From: Streptomyces griseochromogenes
Lineage (GTDB): Bacteria > Actinomycetota > Actinomycetes > Streptomycetales > Streptomycetaceae
DNA: 64,000 nt
Direction of reading: 5' to 3'
NCBI RefSeq assembly: GCF_001542625.1
Contig: NZ_CP016279.1
Coordinates: 7,254,001 to 7,318,000 of the forward strand
How positions within the stretch are numbered: position 1 is the first letter of the stretch; every line of letters begins with the position of its first letter. Positions 18,103 through 27,213 of this stretch are shown in pieces. The position numbers were made by a program, and so were the translations under genes. The notes under the pieces are model-generated. The model worked only from the letters and a program-made list of their open reading frames with translations. It ran no database searches and was not told where the DNA came from.

Positions 18103-18121
18103 GATCGTTAGTTAACCGATC
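18103..18121. promoter_or_regulatory. Imperfect 19-base dyad, possible iron-box operator
   Basis: Arms GATCG and CGATC flank an AT-rich core GTTAGTTAAC, about 110 bases upstream of the first siderophore gene. It has the 19-base length and a GTTAG core like the DmdR/IdeR iron boxes of Streptomyces, but the outer bases do not match the usual consensus. I treat it as a weak candidate for iron repression. Confidence 0.25.
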
Positions 18122-18346
18122 GCCAGAGAAAAGGAAGGCCGGCATCAGAATCGATCCAGCATTCTGTCCGCTCCGCCGCTCCGAAAAATGGAACTGTCGT
18201 CGGACAATTGACTGCATGTCCCGTGCGAACGGGCTCGGCAAGTGCAGCGACCGGGCCGGCTGCCGCTGGTACGGCAAGCGAATGCTGGATGACGAGAGCC
18301 TGCGCAGCACCTTCTTGACGGACTGCTTGCCTGACGCTGTCATTTC

Positions 18347-18379
18347 GCTGACGTTGCGCTGTCTCGGCCCCCGTAGGGT
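18347..18379 (+). promoter_or_regulatory. Candidate promoter of response regulator 1
   Basis: The element has GCTGACGTTGCGCTG followed by CGTAGGGT. A close relative of it lies upstream of the paralogous regulator at 20829-20862 (ACTGACATTGCGCTG then CCTACAGT). TTGCGC and TAGGGT could act as -35 and -10 boxes with 14 bases between, shorter than usual. The match between the two paralogous loci is the main support. Confidence 0.4.
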
Positions 18380-18496
18380 CAGTGGCAGGCGGGCGGCAGT
18401 AAAGGAAGACGATTGTTCACTTTCGTCGAAGGTAATCCGCGCGACATTCAGCCGTTTTCCCGGCGCAGGGCACCACCGGTTTGTGAGTCTGTCGAC

Positions 18497-19255
18497 ATGC
18501 GTGTCTTACTGATCGAGGACGACAACCGGGTCGCCGGCCCGCTGATGGAGGGCTTGAGCCGTTTCGGGTTCACCGTCGAGCACGCCCGTACGGGTGCTGC
18601 CGGACTCGCCGCGGGGGAAGCGGAGATGGTGCTGTTGGATCTGGGGTTGCCCGACATGGACGGCATCGATGTCTGCCGGACGCTCCGACTGCGCTCCCAG
18701 GTGCCCATCATCATGATCAGCGCGAGAAACGACGAGGTAGACCGCGTTCTCGGGTTGGAGCTGGGGGCCGACGACTACCTGTCCAAACCGTTCGGAGTCC
18801 GGGAACTGGTCGCACGGATCCGGGCCGTCTTCCGTCGTGCCGGACCCGCTGCGGCCGAGCCGGCCTCGGCCATGCCCGTTCCGGGAGTCGACCGGCCCGG
18901 CCCGGTGGCCCACCCGCAGCAGATCGGCCCGCTGGTCATCGACCGGCGGGGCCGCCAGGTCCACCTGCACCAGACCCCCGTCGGCCTCGCCCCCAAGGAG
19001 TTCGACCTGCTCGCCTACCTCGCCGACGACCCCGGCGCCGTCCGCACACGACAGCAGATCCTGGACGCCGTGTGGGAACCGAACTACTTCGGCCCCACCA
19101 AGACCCTGGACGTCCATGTCGCCGCCCTGCGTCGCAAACTCGGTGATCCCGCCTGGATCGACAACATCCGCAGCGTGGGATTCCGGCTCACGCCACCCGC
19201 CGACGCCGCACCCACCAGGCACGGGGAAGAGAGCACCGAAGGCGGTGACCGGTGA
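18497..19255 (+). CDS. OmpR-type response regulator 1
   Basis: This 252-residue protein has an N-terminal receiver domain (VLLIEDDN at the start, phospho-acceptor Asp48 in LLDLGLPDMDG, switch Lys in DYLSKPFGVREL) and a C-terminal winged-helix DNA-binding domain (LAPKEFDLLAYLA, then LDVHVAALRRKLG). The frame is open upstream, but the ATG at 18497 is the normal family start. The stop overlaps the kinase start (GTGA), so the two form a classic two-component pair. It is transcribed away from the siderophore operon, which may make it a regulator of that operon, though no data here show it. A 30-residue proline-rich linker joins the domains. Confidence 0.92.
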   Translation: MRVLLIEDDNRVAGPLMEGLSRFGFTVEHARTGAAGLAAGEAEMVLLDLGLPDMDGIDVCRTLRLRSQVPIIMISARNDEVDRVLGLELGADDYLSKPFGVRELVARIRAVFRRAGPAAAEPASAMPVPGVDRPGPVAHPQQIGPLVIDRRGRQVHLHQTPVGLAPKEFDLLAYLADDPGAVRTRQQILDAVWEPNYFGPTKTLDVHVAALRRKLGDPAWIDNIRSVGFRLTPPADAAPTRHGEESTEGGDR

Positions 19256-20742
19256 CCCGCCGCCTGCTGCTCAGCTATCTCAGCCTCACCCTGCTGGTGC
19301 TGCTGTGCCTGGAAGTGCCGTTCGGTTACGTCTATGCCCGCGGGGAGATGTCCCGGTTCACCGGCAACGGGCAGCAGGCCGCGGGCATGCTCGCGGAGGT
19401 GCTGGAGGAGAAGGTCGAACGGCGGGTCGCCGCCGACGTCCCCGAAGTGGTGGCGAGCTTTGCCCGGCGCACCGGCAGCCATGTCATCGTCGTGGACGAC
19501 AAAGGAAGACTGCTCACCGACTCACGCAACGACATGGCCACCGGTACGGACCTGTCCGCGCAACCGGACATCGCAACCGCTCTGGCCAACGGGTCCAGGT
19601 CCAGAACCCGTCAGGACCCGGCCCTGGGTGAAGACGTCTTCCTCGCCACCGTGCCGGGCGCCTCGGGCAGCACGGTCCGCTGCGTCGTACGGGCGTCCTT
19701 TCCCCTCACCGCGGTGACGTCCAAGGTTCATGACGCCTGGTTGGCATTGGCAGCCGTGGGACTCGGGGTGCTGGCGGCCGTCGCGCTGATAGCTCTCGCG
19801 CTGGCTCGCTGGATCACCGGCCCGGTGCGGGCGCTGGAACACGCCACGACGCAGCTCGCCGACGGCACCCTGAAGGACCTGCCCGCCACCGACCTCGGGC
19901 CCCCCGAGTTGCGGCGCCTGGCCTCCAGCTTCGTCCGCACCGCGACTCGGCTGCAGCACCTGCTGAAAGCCCAGCACGCCTTCGCGTCGGAAGCGTCCCA
20001 CCAGCTGAAGACCCCGCTGACCGCACTGCGACTGCGGCTGGAGAACTTCGAGCCCTACCTCGATCCACGGGCACAGCCCAGCCTCGACGAGGCGGTCGGC
20101 GAGGTGGAGCGGCTCAGCCGCATGGTGCACGGTCTGCTCGCCCTGGCCCGGCTGGAGAACGCGGCGACCACCGCGGAGGCCACCGACCTCGACTCCTTCG
20201 TCGCCGACCGCGCCGCCGTGTGGACCGCCTTCGCCGGCGAACACTACGTGGACATCGTCGTCGCAGGGCCGAGGATCGGCCGGGTGTGGACCATCCCCGG
20301 CGCCCTGGACCAGATCATCGACAACCTGCTCTCCAACGCGCTGCGGGTCTCACCGCCCGACACCACGATCACCTTGGCCACAGCCTGGGCGAGCGGCGTG
20401 CCCGGAACCGTGGAACTGCACGTGATCGACCAGGGCCCGGGCATGACGGAGGACCAGCGGCGACGCGCCTTCGACCGCTTCTGGCGGGCGAACGACGCCG
20501 ACCACGAAGGCACCGGCCTCGGCCTGCCCATCGTGCGGCAGCTGGCCCGTGCCTCGGGCGGCGAGGTGACCTTGCGAGCCGCACCCGGCGGGGGACTCGA
20601 TGCCGTGGTCCGCCTCAGGACCGCCGACACGCACCGCGCCGCCCATCCCCGACGTCCCCGGCCGACGATGCGAGCAAGGCAGGGCGCGGTGCCGCCCGTC
20701 CCGACCGAGCGCCCGTATGCCGTGTCCGACTGGCAGCAGTGA
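19252..20742 (+). CDS. Membrane sensor histidine kinase
   Basis: This 496-residue kinase has an N-terminal membrane segment (LSYLSLTLLVLLCLEVPFG), an extracytoplasmic sensor of about 130 residues, and a second membrane segment near residue 170. These are followed by a HAMP domain, the phospho-acceptor His250 in SEASHQLKTPLTALR, and an ATPase domain with DNLLSNALRVSP (N box), DQGPGMTEDQRRRAFDRF and GTGLGLPIVRQLA. The GTG start overlaps the regulator stop by four bases. The partner is the regulator immediately upstream. The sensed signal is unknown. Confidence 0.92.
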   Translation: MTRRLLLSYLSLTLLVLLCLEVPFGYVYARGEMSRFTGNGQQAAGMLAEVLEEKVERRVAADVPEVVASFARRTGSHVIVVDDKGRLLTDSRNDMATGTDLSAQPDIATALANGSRSRTRQDPALGEDVFLATVPGASGSTVRCVVRASFPLTAVTSKVHDAWLALAAVGLGVLAAVALIALALARWITGPVRALEHATTQLADGTLKDLPATDLGPPELRRLASSFVRTATRLQHLLKAQHAFASEASHQLKTPLTALRLRLENFEPYLDPRAQPSLDEAVGEVERLSRMVHGLLALARLENAATTAEATDLDSFVADRAAVWTAFAGEHYVDIVVAGPRIGRVWTIPGALDQIIDNLLSNALRVSPPDTTITLATAWASGVPGTVELHVIDQGPGMTEDQRRRAFDRFWRANDADHEGTGLGLPIVRQLARASGGEVTLRAAPGGGLDAVVRLRTADTHRAAHPRRPRPTMRARQGAVPPVPTERPYAVSDWQQ

Positions 20743-20828
20743 GACAGCATCCCGACGGCGATCGCGAGTGTCCGGGCAACACGGTGCTGCGAGACGTTGG
20801 CTGATTCTTGGCCGCCCGCTACCCGTTC

Positions 20829-20862
20829 ACTGACATTGCGCTGCAGTACCTCCTCCTACAGT
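20829..20862 (+). promoter_or_regulatory. Candidate promoter of response regulator 2
   Basis: It shares ACTGACATTGCGCTG and a -10-like TACAGT with the element upstream of response regulator 1. The rest of the 20743-21145 gap shows no gene. If it is used, the leader to the regulator start at 21146 would be about 280 bases, unless an upstream ATG at 20891 begins a longer protein. Confidence 0.35.
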
Positions 20863-21145
20863 CCTTGGCGTTCCCGGCCCTTCCCCACCCATGTCGAAGT
20901 ATTGGCCACCCGCTCATACGGCATCGGAGGGCTTCTGGCCCCGAGCTGCCCTTCTCACCCGTAGGGTCGTCCCCACAGTGCAACACTCAGTCGCCCGAGC
21001 AGCACCGTTCCCACCCACGCACGCCGCGACGCCGGCGGCGGACACAACCCCGACGATCACGGACACAGCGATGCCGACGAATAGCGATCCCTCGTACACC
21101 GCAGGGGCCGAACGGGTCGTCCCGGCCGAGCCACCCGCGGAAACC

Positions 21146-21880
21146 ATGCGGCTCCTGCTCGTCGAAGACGACGACCGGATCGCCGGCCCCGTCATGGAAG
21201 GGCTGAACCGCTACGGCTTCGCCGTCGACCACGTCAAATCCGGGACCTCCGCTCTGTCGGCCTCCACCGCCGACCTCATCCTTCTGGACCTCGGACTGCC
21301 CGACATGGACGGCATCGATGTCTGCCGGGCCCTGCGCGCCCGCTCCGCCGTCCCCATCATCATGATCACCGCACGAAGTGAGGAGACCGACCGCGTCGTC
21401 GGCCTGGAGGTCGGAGCGGACGACTACCTCTCCAAGCCTTTCGGGGTACGCGAGTTGGTCGCCAGGATCCGAGCCGTCACCCGTCGCACCCACCCCGAGA
21501 GACACGTCCCGCTGCGCACCGCCGCGGCAGCCGGACTTCCCTTGCAGCGCACGCAACTTCCGGAGGAGCGCGGCGTCCAGAGCCTCGGCCCGCTGACCAT
21601 CAACCGGCGCACCAGGGGCGTCACCATCGACGGCCGCCCGCTCACCCTCACTCCGAAGGAATTCGATCTCCTCGCCCAACTGGCCAGCGATCCCGGCGCC
21701 GTGCACTCCCGCCAGCAGATCCTCGACACGGTGTGGGACCCCAACTACTTCGGCCCCACCCGCACACTCGACGTGCACGTGTCGGCACTGCGCCGCAAGC
21801 TGGGCGACCCGGCCTGGATCGCCACCGTCCGCGGCATCGGCTTCCGGCTCGCCGTCCCCGACGACAGCCCGCGCACCTGA
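21146..21880 (+). CDS. OmpR-type response regulator 2 (paralogue)
   Basis: This is a 244-residue receiver plus winged-helix protein, strikingly similar to regulator 1: VEDDDRIAGPVMEGL, Asp48 in LLDLGLPDMDGID, SKPFGVRELVARIRAV, LTPKEFDLLAQLA and LDVHVSALRRKLG. The frame runs up to an ATG at 20891, which would add 85 low-complexity residues; 21146 gives the standard start and is chosen here. No full kinase gene follows: about eight bases later comes a stub that reads like the first membrane helix of a sensor kinase. The likely origin is tandem duplication of the upstream pair, with loss of the second kinase. It may be an orphan regulator or be phosphorylated by the neighbouring kinase. Confidence 0.9.
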   Translation: MRLLLVEDDDRIAGPVMEGLNRYGFAVDHVKSGTSALSASTADLILLDLGLPDMDGIDVCRALRARSAVPIIMITARSEETDRVVGLEVGADDYLSKPFGVRELVARIRAVTRRTHPERHVPLRTAAAAGLPLQRTQLPEERGVQSLGPLTINRRTRGVTIDGRPLTLTPKEFDLLAQLASDPGAVHSRQQILDTVWDPNYFGPTRTLDVHVSALRRKLGDPAWIATVRGIGFRLAVPDDSPRT

Positions 21881-21886
21881 GAGGCG

Positions 21887-22020
21887 GTGACGTCACCCGG
21901 GCCAGGGGATCAGCCGTCCTCGGCGCGGTCACCGTCCTCGCGTTCGCGATCCCCCTGGTGCGGCGGCTCGCCCGGGAATACGGCTCCGTTTCCGGGCCGT
22001 TGAATGCGCCGGCCCGGTCT
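21887..22020 (+). pseudogene. Histidine-kinase stub after response regulator 2
   Basis: A GTG at 21887 sits eight bases after the regulator stop, close to where the intact pair places its kinase start. After a one-base slip the reading is RARGSAVLGAVTVLAFAIPL, a basic N terminus plus hydrophobic helix like the kinase at 19252. Everything after that helix is missing and a quinone reductase gene follows. The call is based on position and a short similarity. Confidence 0.4.
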
Positions 22021-22086
22021 GTGTGCGTCCGACCGGGTCGTGGCGGTCCAGGGCTTGTCCGAGCGAGGAAGTGTGGTGGTACCGCG

Positions 22087-23004
22087 ATGAAGGCGGTGCG
22101 GTTCGACGCGTACGGCGGGATCGATGTGCTGCGGGTCGAGGAGGTGGAGCGGCCGGTGCCCGGTCCCGGGCAGGTGTTGGTCGAGGTCCGCGCGGCCGGG
22201 ATCCAGCCGGGCGAGGCGCATATCCGGACGGGTGCGCTGCACGAACGCTGGCCGGCGACGTTCCCCTCCGGGCAGGGCTCCGACCTGGCCGGCGTCGTGG
22301 TGGAGGTGGGCCCGCGGGTGCGCGGCTTCGCGGTGGGCGACGAGGTCATCGGCTTCACCCACCGCAGAGCGAGCCATGCGGAGTTCGTCGTGGTCGACGA
22401 CGTGAATGTGGTATCCCGTCCGGAAGGGCTGTCCTGGGACGTGGCCGGGTCGTTGTACGTGGCCGGCACGACCGCATACGCCACCGTGTTCGCGGTGGAT
22501 CCCGGACCGGCCGACACGGTCGTGGTGTCCGGTGCGGCGGGTGGCGTCGGGTCGCTCGCCGTACAACTCGCGCGGCGGCGTGGCGCCACGGTGATCGGGC
22601 TGGCGAGCGAGCGCAACCACGCCTGGCTGAAGGAGCGGGGTGTCGTCCCGGTCGAGTACGGGGAGGGCGTGGCCGAGCGGATCCGGCAGGCTTCCGGCGG
22701 GAACGTCGACGCGTTCATCGACACGTTCGGCGACGGCTACGTGGAGCTGGCGGTGGAGTTGGGCGTGCGGCCCGAGCGGATCAACACGATCAGCGATTGG
22801 CAGGCCGCGGCCAAGGTCGGTGCGCGGACCTACGGAGAAGGCGCGGCGGCGTGCGCGGTCGTGCTCGGCGAGCTCGCCCGGCTCGCCGCGCGCGGGGAGC
22901 TGGAGGTGCCGATCGCCCGCGCCTACCCGCTGGAGCAGGTGCGGGAGGCGTTCCGCGAGCTGGAACGGCGGCACACCCACGGCAAGATCGTGCTCCGGCC
23001 GTAG
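22087..23004 (+). CDS. NADPH:quinone oxidoreductase-like medium-chain dehydrogenase
   Basis: This 305-residue zinc-independent MDR enzyme (quinone oxidoreductase type) shows MKAVRFDAYGG at the start and GPGQVLVEVRAAGIQPGE in the catalytic domain. The NADPH loop is SGAAGGVGSLAVQLARRRG, and the final HTHGKIVLRP is typical. No zinc-binding cysteine cluster is present, as expected for this subgroup. It starts at ATG 22087 with a weak GGTGGT site upstream. It is likely soluble and reduces quinones or enones; nothing nearby gives a substrate. Confidence 0.88.
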   Translation: MKAVRFDAYGGIDVLRVEEVERPVPGPGQVLVEVRAAGIQPGEAHIRTGALHERWPATFPSGQGSDLAGVVVEVGPRVRGFAVGDEVIGFTHRRASHAEFVVVDDVNVVSRPEGLSWDVAGSLYVAGTTAYATVFAVDPGPADTVVVSGAAGGVGSLAVQLARRRGATVIGLASERNHAWLKERGVVPVEYGEGVAERIRQASGGNVDAFIDTFGDGYVELAVELGVRPERINTISDWQAAAKVGARTYGEGAAACAVVLGELARLAARGELEVPIARAYPLEQVREAFRELERRHTHGKIVLRP

Positions 23005-23314
23005 TTCCGGCGGCCCGAGGCGACCGTCGAGCCCCCCCGCACCATCAACGCGGTGTCCCCATTGTCAGCCAGATGACTACAGCCGCGACGCGGGCCGCCG
23101 CACTGCGCCATCTGCACCGGGCGTTCGTGTGCTGCACACGCGCAGTCAAGGACATCCCGCACACGAACGCGCCGAGCGGAATCGTCGCGTACCGGCACGA
23201 TGGCCTCGCACGCGTCGCACAGGTGTCTGTCGCAGTTGGCCTGGATCCGGCCGTGGTCGTCTTCGAGCGATCGTCAGGCGGGGAGCGACCCCGTGGGCAA
23301 GCCGATCATGGCGA
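23005..23314. other. Intergenic, no gene recognised
   Basis: Short open frames exist on both strands, but none has a ribosome site, a family signature or a convincing length. The flanking genes converge here. No strong inverted repeat was seen. Confidence 0.5.
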
Positions 23315-24751
23315 TCAGGGTGAGGCGGGCGGTGTTCGCAGGTCTTCAGCGGTCTGGGGCTGAGTGTTTCGGTGGCGTGGGCTCGGCCGGTGGGGCGGGC
23401 GGTGGACATGCCGGCCGGCCAGGGTCCGGTGCCGTGGTCGGGGAGCGCCCGTGGCGGTGGCAGGACACAGTCGGCATTCCAGGGTCCGTTGCTGGTGTGC
23501 CGGTTCGCTCGCGTGATGGTGCGGGGCGGGGTGGTCCGTCGACAGACCGGCGGTGAAGCGGGGCCAGGCGAGCAGGACGATGGGGTAGATGGCGTAGCCG
23601 ACGCGGGTGGCCGGGGAGAGCGCTATCGCCAGGGTCAGGCCCAGGGCCAGTCGGTCGGCGGCGGCAATGGTGCTGTGTGGCGGGCGGACCAGCAGCGATA
23701 CCGCTACGCCCAGGGCGCTCAGCGCGATGAGCGCCAGCGTGACGGCCTTGCCGTCGGGAACCAGCGAAACGATCAGGTGCCCGAGCAAGGGGCTCTGAGC
23801 GGAGGACGCCGTGGGACCGAGACCCAGCGGATAGAGAACGACGTTCCGGTAGAACGCACCGGTGTCCACCAGGGCCACGGGCAGGATGGTGAGCAGGGCG
23901 GCTCCCATGGACGCTGCCGCGCACTTGACCGCGGCACGCCTTCCGCCGCACACCACGAGCACGGCGACGATCACCGGGATGGCCGGCCAGGCGGTCCACT
24001 TCAGGGCGGCCGCCGCCCCCACAGCCAGGCCCGCGCGTCCGGCATGCCCCCGGTGCGTGAACGCCAGGGCCAGACAGATCAATCCGATGACCGGCGGGTC
24101 CACGCCACCGATGGTGAGCGGCAGCGCGACGACGGGGCAGGCGATCAGCCACAGGGCGCCCGTCCGCCCGGTGGCGCCGTGCGCGGTGCCGTCCGGACCG
24201 GTACCGATGTCCAGGCCCCTGGTCAAGACCCGCACGGCGCCGGCTACGGCTGCGAGGAAGCCGACAAGGAACCACAAGCGCGCGCTGGTGAACGGGGTGT
24301 CGCCGAACACCATGTGCGGTATCCCGAAGAGCGCCATACCGGGAAGGTAGGGATTGAAGTCCCGTACGGCATGCGGAGTGGGGTTGTACGGGCTTCCGGA
24401 GGAGAACAGCAGCCCGGCCGCCCGTTCCACGACGCCGACCTCCATCTGCGCCCTGCCGATCACCGTCAGATACAGCAGCGGCAGGGCAGCCGCGCCGATG
24501 ACCGCGATCACGGCGGGGGTACGGGCCCACGGCGTGGACGACCTCGCTGCGACCAGGGCGGCGCAGGCGTACCCCGCTGCGGCGAACAGGCCCCACGCAT
24601 GCTGCGATGTGCCGGCCGAAGAGAGCAGCCCCACCACGAGCGCCGACATCGCGCACACCACCAGTACGGGCCAGTCCCAACGTCGCCTGCCGCGAGAGGA
24701 CTTGCCTGCGGAACAAGCCTCCGGCTCCTGTTTTCGAACAGCTTGTGACAT
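23315..24751 (-). CDS. Polytopic membrane glycosyltransferase (GT87-like)
   Basis: This 478-residue protein has about ten hydrophobic segments in its first 400 residues and a long polar His/Pro/Arg-rich tail. The loop FSSGSPYNPTP followed by RDFNPYLPGMALFG resembles actinobacterial GT87/mannosyltransferase-like membrane proteins, which use polyprenyl-phosphate sugars. The start ATG at 24751 follows a short AT-rich leader. The last 75 residues have a very basic composition and may be an artefact of a lost stop, so the functional protein may end earlier. The donor and acceptor are unknown. Confidence 0.65.
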   Translation of the reverse strand: MSQAVRKQEPEACSAGKSSRGRRRWDWPVLVVCAMSALVVGLLSSAGTSQHAWGLFAAAGYACAALVAARSSTPWARTPAVIAVIGAAALPLLYLTVIGRAQMEVGVVERAAGLLFSSGSPYNPTPHAVRDFNPYLPGMALFGIPHMVFGDTPFTSARLWFLVGFLAAVAGAVRVLTRGLDIGTGPDGTAHGATGRTGALWLIACPVVALPLTIGGVDPPVIGLICLALAFTHRGHAGRAGLAVGAAAALKWTAWPAIPVIVAVLVVCGGRRAAVKCAAASMGAALLTILPVALVDTGAFYRNVVLYPLGLGPTASSAQSPLLGHLIVSLVPDGKAVTLALIALSALGVAVSLLVRPPHSTIAAADRLALGLTLAIALSPATRVGYAIYPIVLLAWPRFTAGLSTDHPAPHHHASEPAHQQRTLECRLCPATATGAPRPRHRTLAGRHVHRPPHRPSPRHRNTQPQTAEDLRTPPASP

Positions 24752-25261
24752 CAGATATCAACCCCTCGAAGAGGACATGAGGATCGTTAACGGGACTGCG
24801 GCGAGGCAGGGCCGCCCGGCGTCGGGGACGTCCCGGGGCGCCGGCCTTCGGCGGCCCGGCCGGTGACGGCGATGCGCGGTCCGGTGCGGTGCGGGCCTCC
24901 GACCGCACGCACGGCTCCTGCTGTGGTGCTTCGGGATCGTCGTCGTTCAAGTCCGCGAACCCGTCGCCGCGTTCGAGGCCGACGAACCCGAGTACGTGTC
25001 GGCGCGCCGGGTGCTCCGTGAGGCGGCGACGATGAGGTCGCCGCTGGTGTCCGCCGGGATCGAGCCGTCGTCCCCGCGGCGTCGGCCGCAGGGCCGCGCA
25101 TGCCGTGCGGGATCCCGAAGTGCTCCGTGCCGCTGCACACGAGCCGCGGGGATGTGTGATCGCGGGGTCGGGTGGCGGGAGACGGGCCGTTCGCCGCCGG
25201 TCGGAGACCTCGTGCCGGCCGCCGGTTCGCCGGGGCGGCTACCGACGGCGAGGACCGGCGG
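24752..25261. other. Intergenic region, no gene recognised
   Basis: Several short frames cross this 510-base gap (for example a minus-strand frame of about 117 codons from 25140). They are very arginine- and proline-rich, lack recognisable domains and look like chance frames in GC-rich DNA. It may hold decayed coding sequence. Confidence 0.45.
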
Positions 25262-26290
25262 TCATGTGGACGTCTTCACGCGGGGCGGGCTCCCGCCGGT
25301 ACGGCGCTTCAGAATGCGGAACGCGGCGAGGGCCAGCAGGGCGACGATGACGAGGGCGAGGCCGGTCCCGGTGAGCTGGAGTGGCCAGTAGTGGGAGAGG
25401 GGGTGGTAGTCCTGGTAGTAGCTGACGGCGTCGAGCTTGTCGTACGCGGCGCGGCACGGCGCCCAGGTGCTGCTGCCGCAGTGGGGGTTGGGCAGCCGGG
25501 CGCCTGTGGAGGTGAGGACGCCCTCGTCGACCGTCACCCCTCGGCCCGCCGGGACGGAGAGCGTCAGGCTGCTGACACTGGTCACGCTGGGCCACAGGTG
25601 GGGCAGTGCCAGGTGGATGATGCCGAACACGCCCGCTGTGGCGACGACGGAGGTGATGAGGGCGGGCAGGGAGCGGCACCAGACGAGGCCGGCCAGGGCG
25701 CCGACGGCGAGGCCTGCCAGGGCCAGGGCGACGGTGACGGGTGCGCCCGCGTAGAAGGTCGGGGGGTCGTACCAGACCTTGGCGGTGTCGATGCGGCCCT
25801 GCCCGGCGGACAGGGCGAGGTGATGCAGCCCGACCAGCAGACCGGTGCCGGTGGCGACGAGGGCGGCCGGGGCGGCGAGCCTGGCGGCGAGCCAGCGGGC
25901 CGGGGACACCGACTGGGTCCAGGTCAGTTGGGCGGTGCCCGTCTCCAACTCCCTGCTGGTCAGGGTGGCGCCGGCCCACGCGGCGACGAGGAAGGGGACG
26001 GCGAGGACAGCGATCGTGGCGTACTGATAGACGTCCTTGTAGCGCAGGATCGCGGGCTGGTCGTAGTCGCACTTCGCCGCCATGCCGCAGGCGTCGTAGT
26101 GCTGCCATGCCGCCGCGGCGGCGTCGGTGAGCGGGCCCCACAACCACAGCAGCGCGGCCGAGAGCACGATGACCAGCCCTGCCCAGACGCACAGCGCCGG
26201 GCGGTGCAGCCGCAGCAGCCACCGGGTCTGGCGGGGCGCGGCGAAAGGACGCCGAGTGGCCGCGGGGACGGTGGAGGCAGGGGCGGTCAT
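25262..26290 (-). CDS. ABC transporter permease
   Basis: This 342-residue membrane protein has about six hydrophobic segments and a large extracytoplasmic loop between segments 5 and 6 that contains two Cys (NPHCGSSTWAPCRAAYDK). TLTSRELETGTAQLTWTQSV is the cytoplasmic coupling segment common in ABC-2-type permeases paired with YtrA regulators. It is the last gene of a GntR-ATPase-permease operon; its start overlaps the ATPase stop by four bases. It probably exports a drug or lipid-like compound in response to cell-envelope stress, by analogy with Ytr systems. Confidence 0.85.
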   Translation of the reverse strand: MTAPASTVPAATRRPFAAPRQTRWLLRLHRPALCVWAGLVIVLSAALLWLWGPLTDAAAAAWQHYDACGMAAKCDYDQPAILRYKDVYQYATIAVLAVPFLVAAWAGATLTSRELETGTAQLTWTQSVSPARWLAARLAAPAALVATGTGLLVGLHHLALSAGQGRIDTAKVWYDPPTFYAGAPVTVALALAGLAVGALAGLVWCRSLPALITSVVATAGVFGIIHLALPHLWPSVTSVSSLTLSVPAGRGVTVDEGVLTSTGARLPNPHCGSSTWAPCRAAYDKLDAVSYYQDYHPLSHYWPLQLTGTGLALVIVALLALAAFRILKRRTGGSPPRVKTST

Positions 26291-27213
26291 GCGGTCGTCT
26301 CCTGGGACATGGCGGGGGCGGGTATGGGGTCGAGGGTCAGTGGCGGCGCTGCCGGGCTGCGCAGATGGGCGAGAACCAGTTCCTCCAGGGACGGCTCTCT
26401 GGTCTGCCAGTCGCCGGGCAGGGGGCCCGCGGGGCGGATGAGGGCGGTGAGCTGGCGGCCGGTCGTACGGGACTCCACCACGGTGTTCGGGTCCAGGTCG
26501 CGGAGGGCGCCGGTGGTGGTCTCACGTGCGGGGCGGGTGATCCGGGTGTGGGCGGCCAGCAGGCCGTCGATGTCACCCGCCAGGCGGACACGGCCGTCGC
26601 CGATCAGCAGCAGGTGGTCGCAGGAGTCCTCCAGCTCCGCGATCACGTGCGAGGACATCACGATCGTGGTGCCGTACTGGGCGGCTGTGGCCATGAGGGT
26701 GCCCATCAGCTCGTGCCGGGCCAGCGGGTCGAGGGCGGCCATCGGCTCGTCCAGCAGCAGCAGTTCGGGCCGCTTGGCCAGGGCGAGGGCGAGCGCCACG
26801 CGGGTGCGCTGGCCGCCGGAGAGCGAGCGGATCCGGGCTCCGTGGTCCAGGTCTCCGCCGGCCACGACCCGCTCCGCGGTGGCCGCGTCCCAGCGGCCGG
26901 GATTGAGGTCCGCGCCCATGCGGAGCGTCTCGGCGACGGTGAGCTGCGGATACAGCGGCTTGTCCTGAGCAACGTAACCGATGCTCGGCCGGGCGTGGGC
27001 CGGGTGCCCGCCGAGCACCGTGATCGAGCCCTCGCTGGGGGCGATCAGCCCCGCCGCCAGGGCGAGCAGCGTCGACTTGCCCGCACCGTTGGGACCCACG
27101 AGCGCGCAGACGCGTCCGGCGGGCAGCCGGAACGCGCAGTCACGCAGCGCCCAACCACCGCGCCGCCGGAACAACTTGCCCAGCCCGGCCGCCTCGATGG
27201 CAGTCCTCGTCAT
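26287..27213 (-). CDS. ABC transporter ATP-binding protein
   Basis: This 308-residue ATPase has Walker A in VGPNGAGKSTLL, the signature RSLSGGQRTRVALALALA, Walker B with LLLLDEPMAALDP, and the switch His in VMSSHVIAELED. About 90 residues follow the nucleotide-binding domain, as in many ABC-2 export ATPases. The frame is open to 27318, but the ATG at 27213 overlaps the GntR stop (ATGA) and gives a normal N terminus. It energises the permease at 25262. Confidence 0.92.
   Translation of the reverse strand: MTRTAIEAAGLGKLFRRRGGWALRDCAFRLPAGRVCALVGPNGAGKSTLLALAAGLIAPSEGSITVLGGHPAHARPSIGYVAQDKPLYPQLTVAETLRMGADLNPGRWDAATAERVVAGGDLDHGARIRSLSGGQRTRVALALALAKRPELLLLDEPMAALDPLARHELMGTLMATAAQYGTTIVMSSHVIAELEDSCDHLLLIGDGRVRLAGDIDGLLAAHTRITRPARETTTGALRDLDPNTVVESRTTGRQLTALIRPAGPLPGDWQTREPSLEELVLAHLRSPAAPPLTLDPIPAPAMSQETTA

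Larger units (their letters stand above)
17996..18496. other. Divergent control region between the siderophore operon and the two-component genes
   Basis: No gene is visible in this 500-base stretch, which is less GC-rich than its flanks. It must carry the promoter for the siderophore operon (minus) and for the response regulator (plus). A dyad at 18103-18121 and a promoter-like element at 18347-18379 are listed separately. Confidence 0.6.

Noticed and set aside
23372..24748. Long + strand frame opposite the GT87-like gene
   Set aside because: It has the composition of the antisense of a GC-rich gene (Gly, Arg, Gln-rich) and no family signature; the minus strand encodes the membrane protein.
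24787..25140. 117-codon minus-strand frame as a gene
   Set aside because: It is rich in Arg, Pro and Thr without domains or ribosome site; probably a chance frame.
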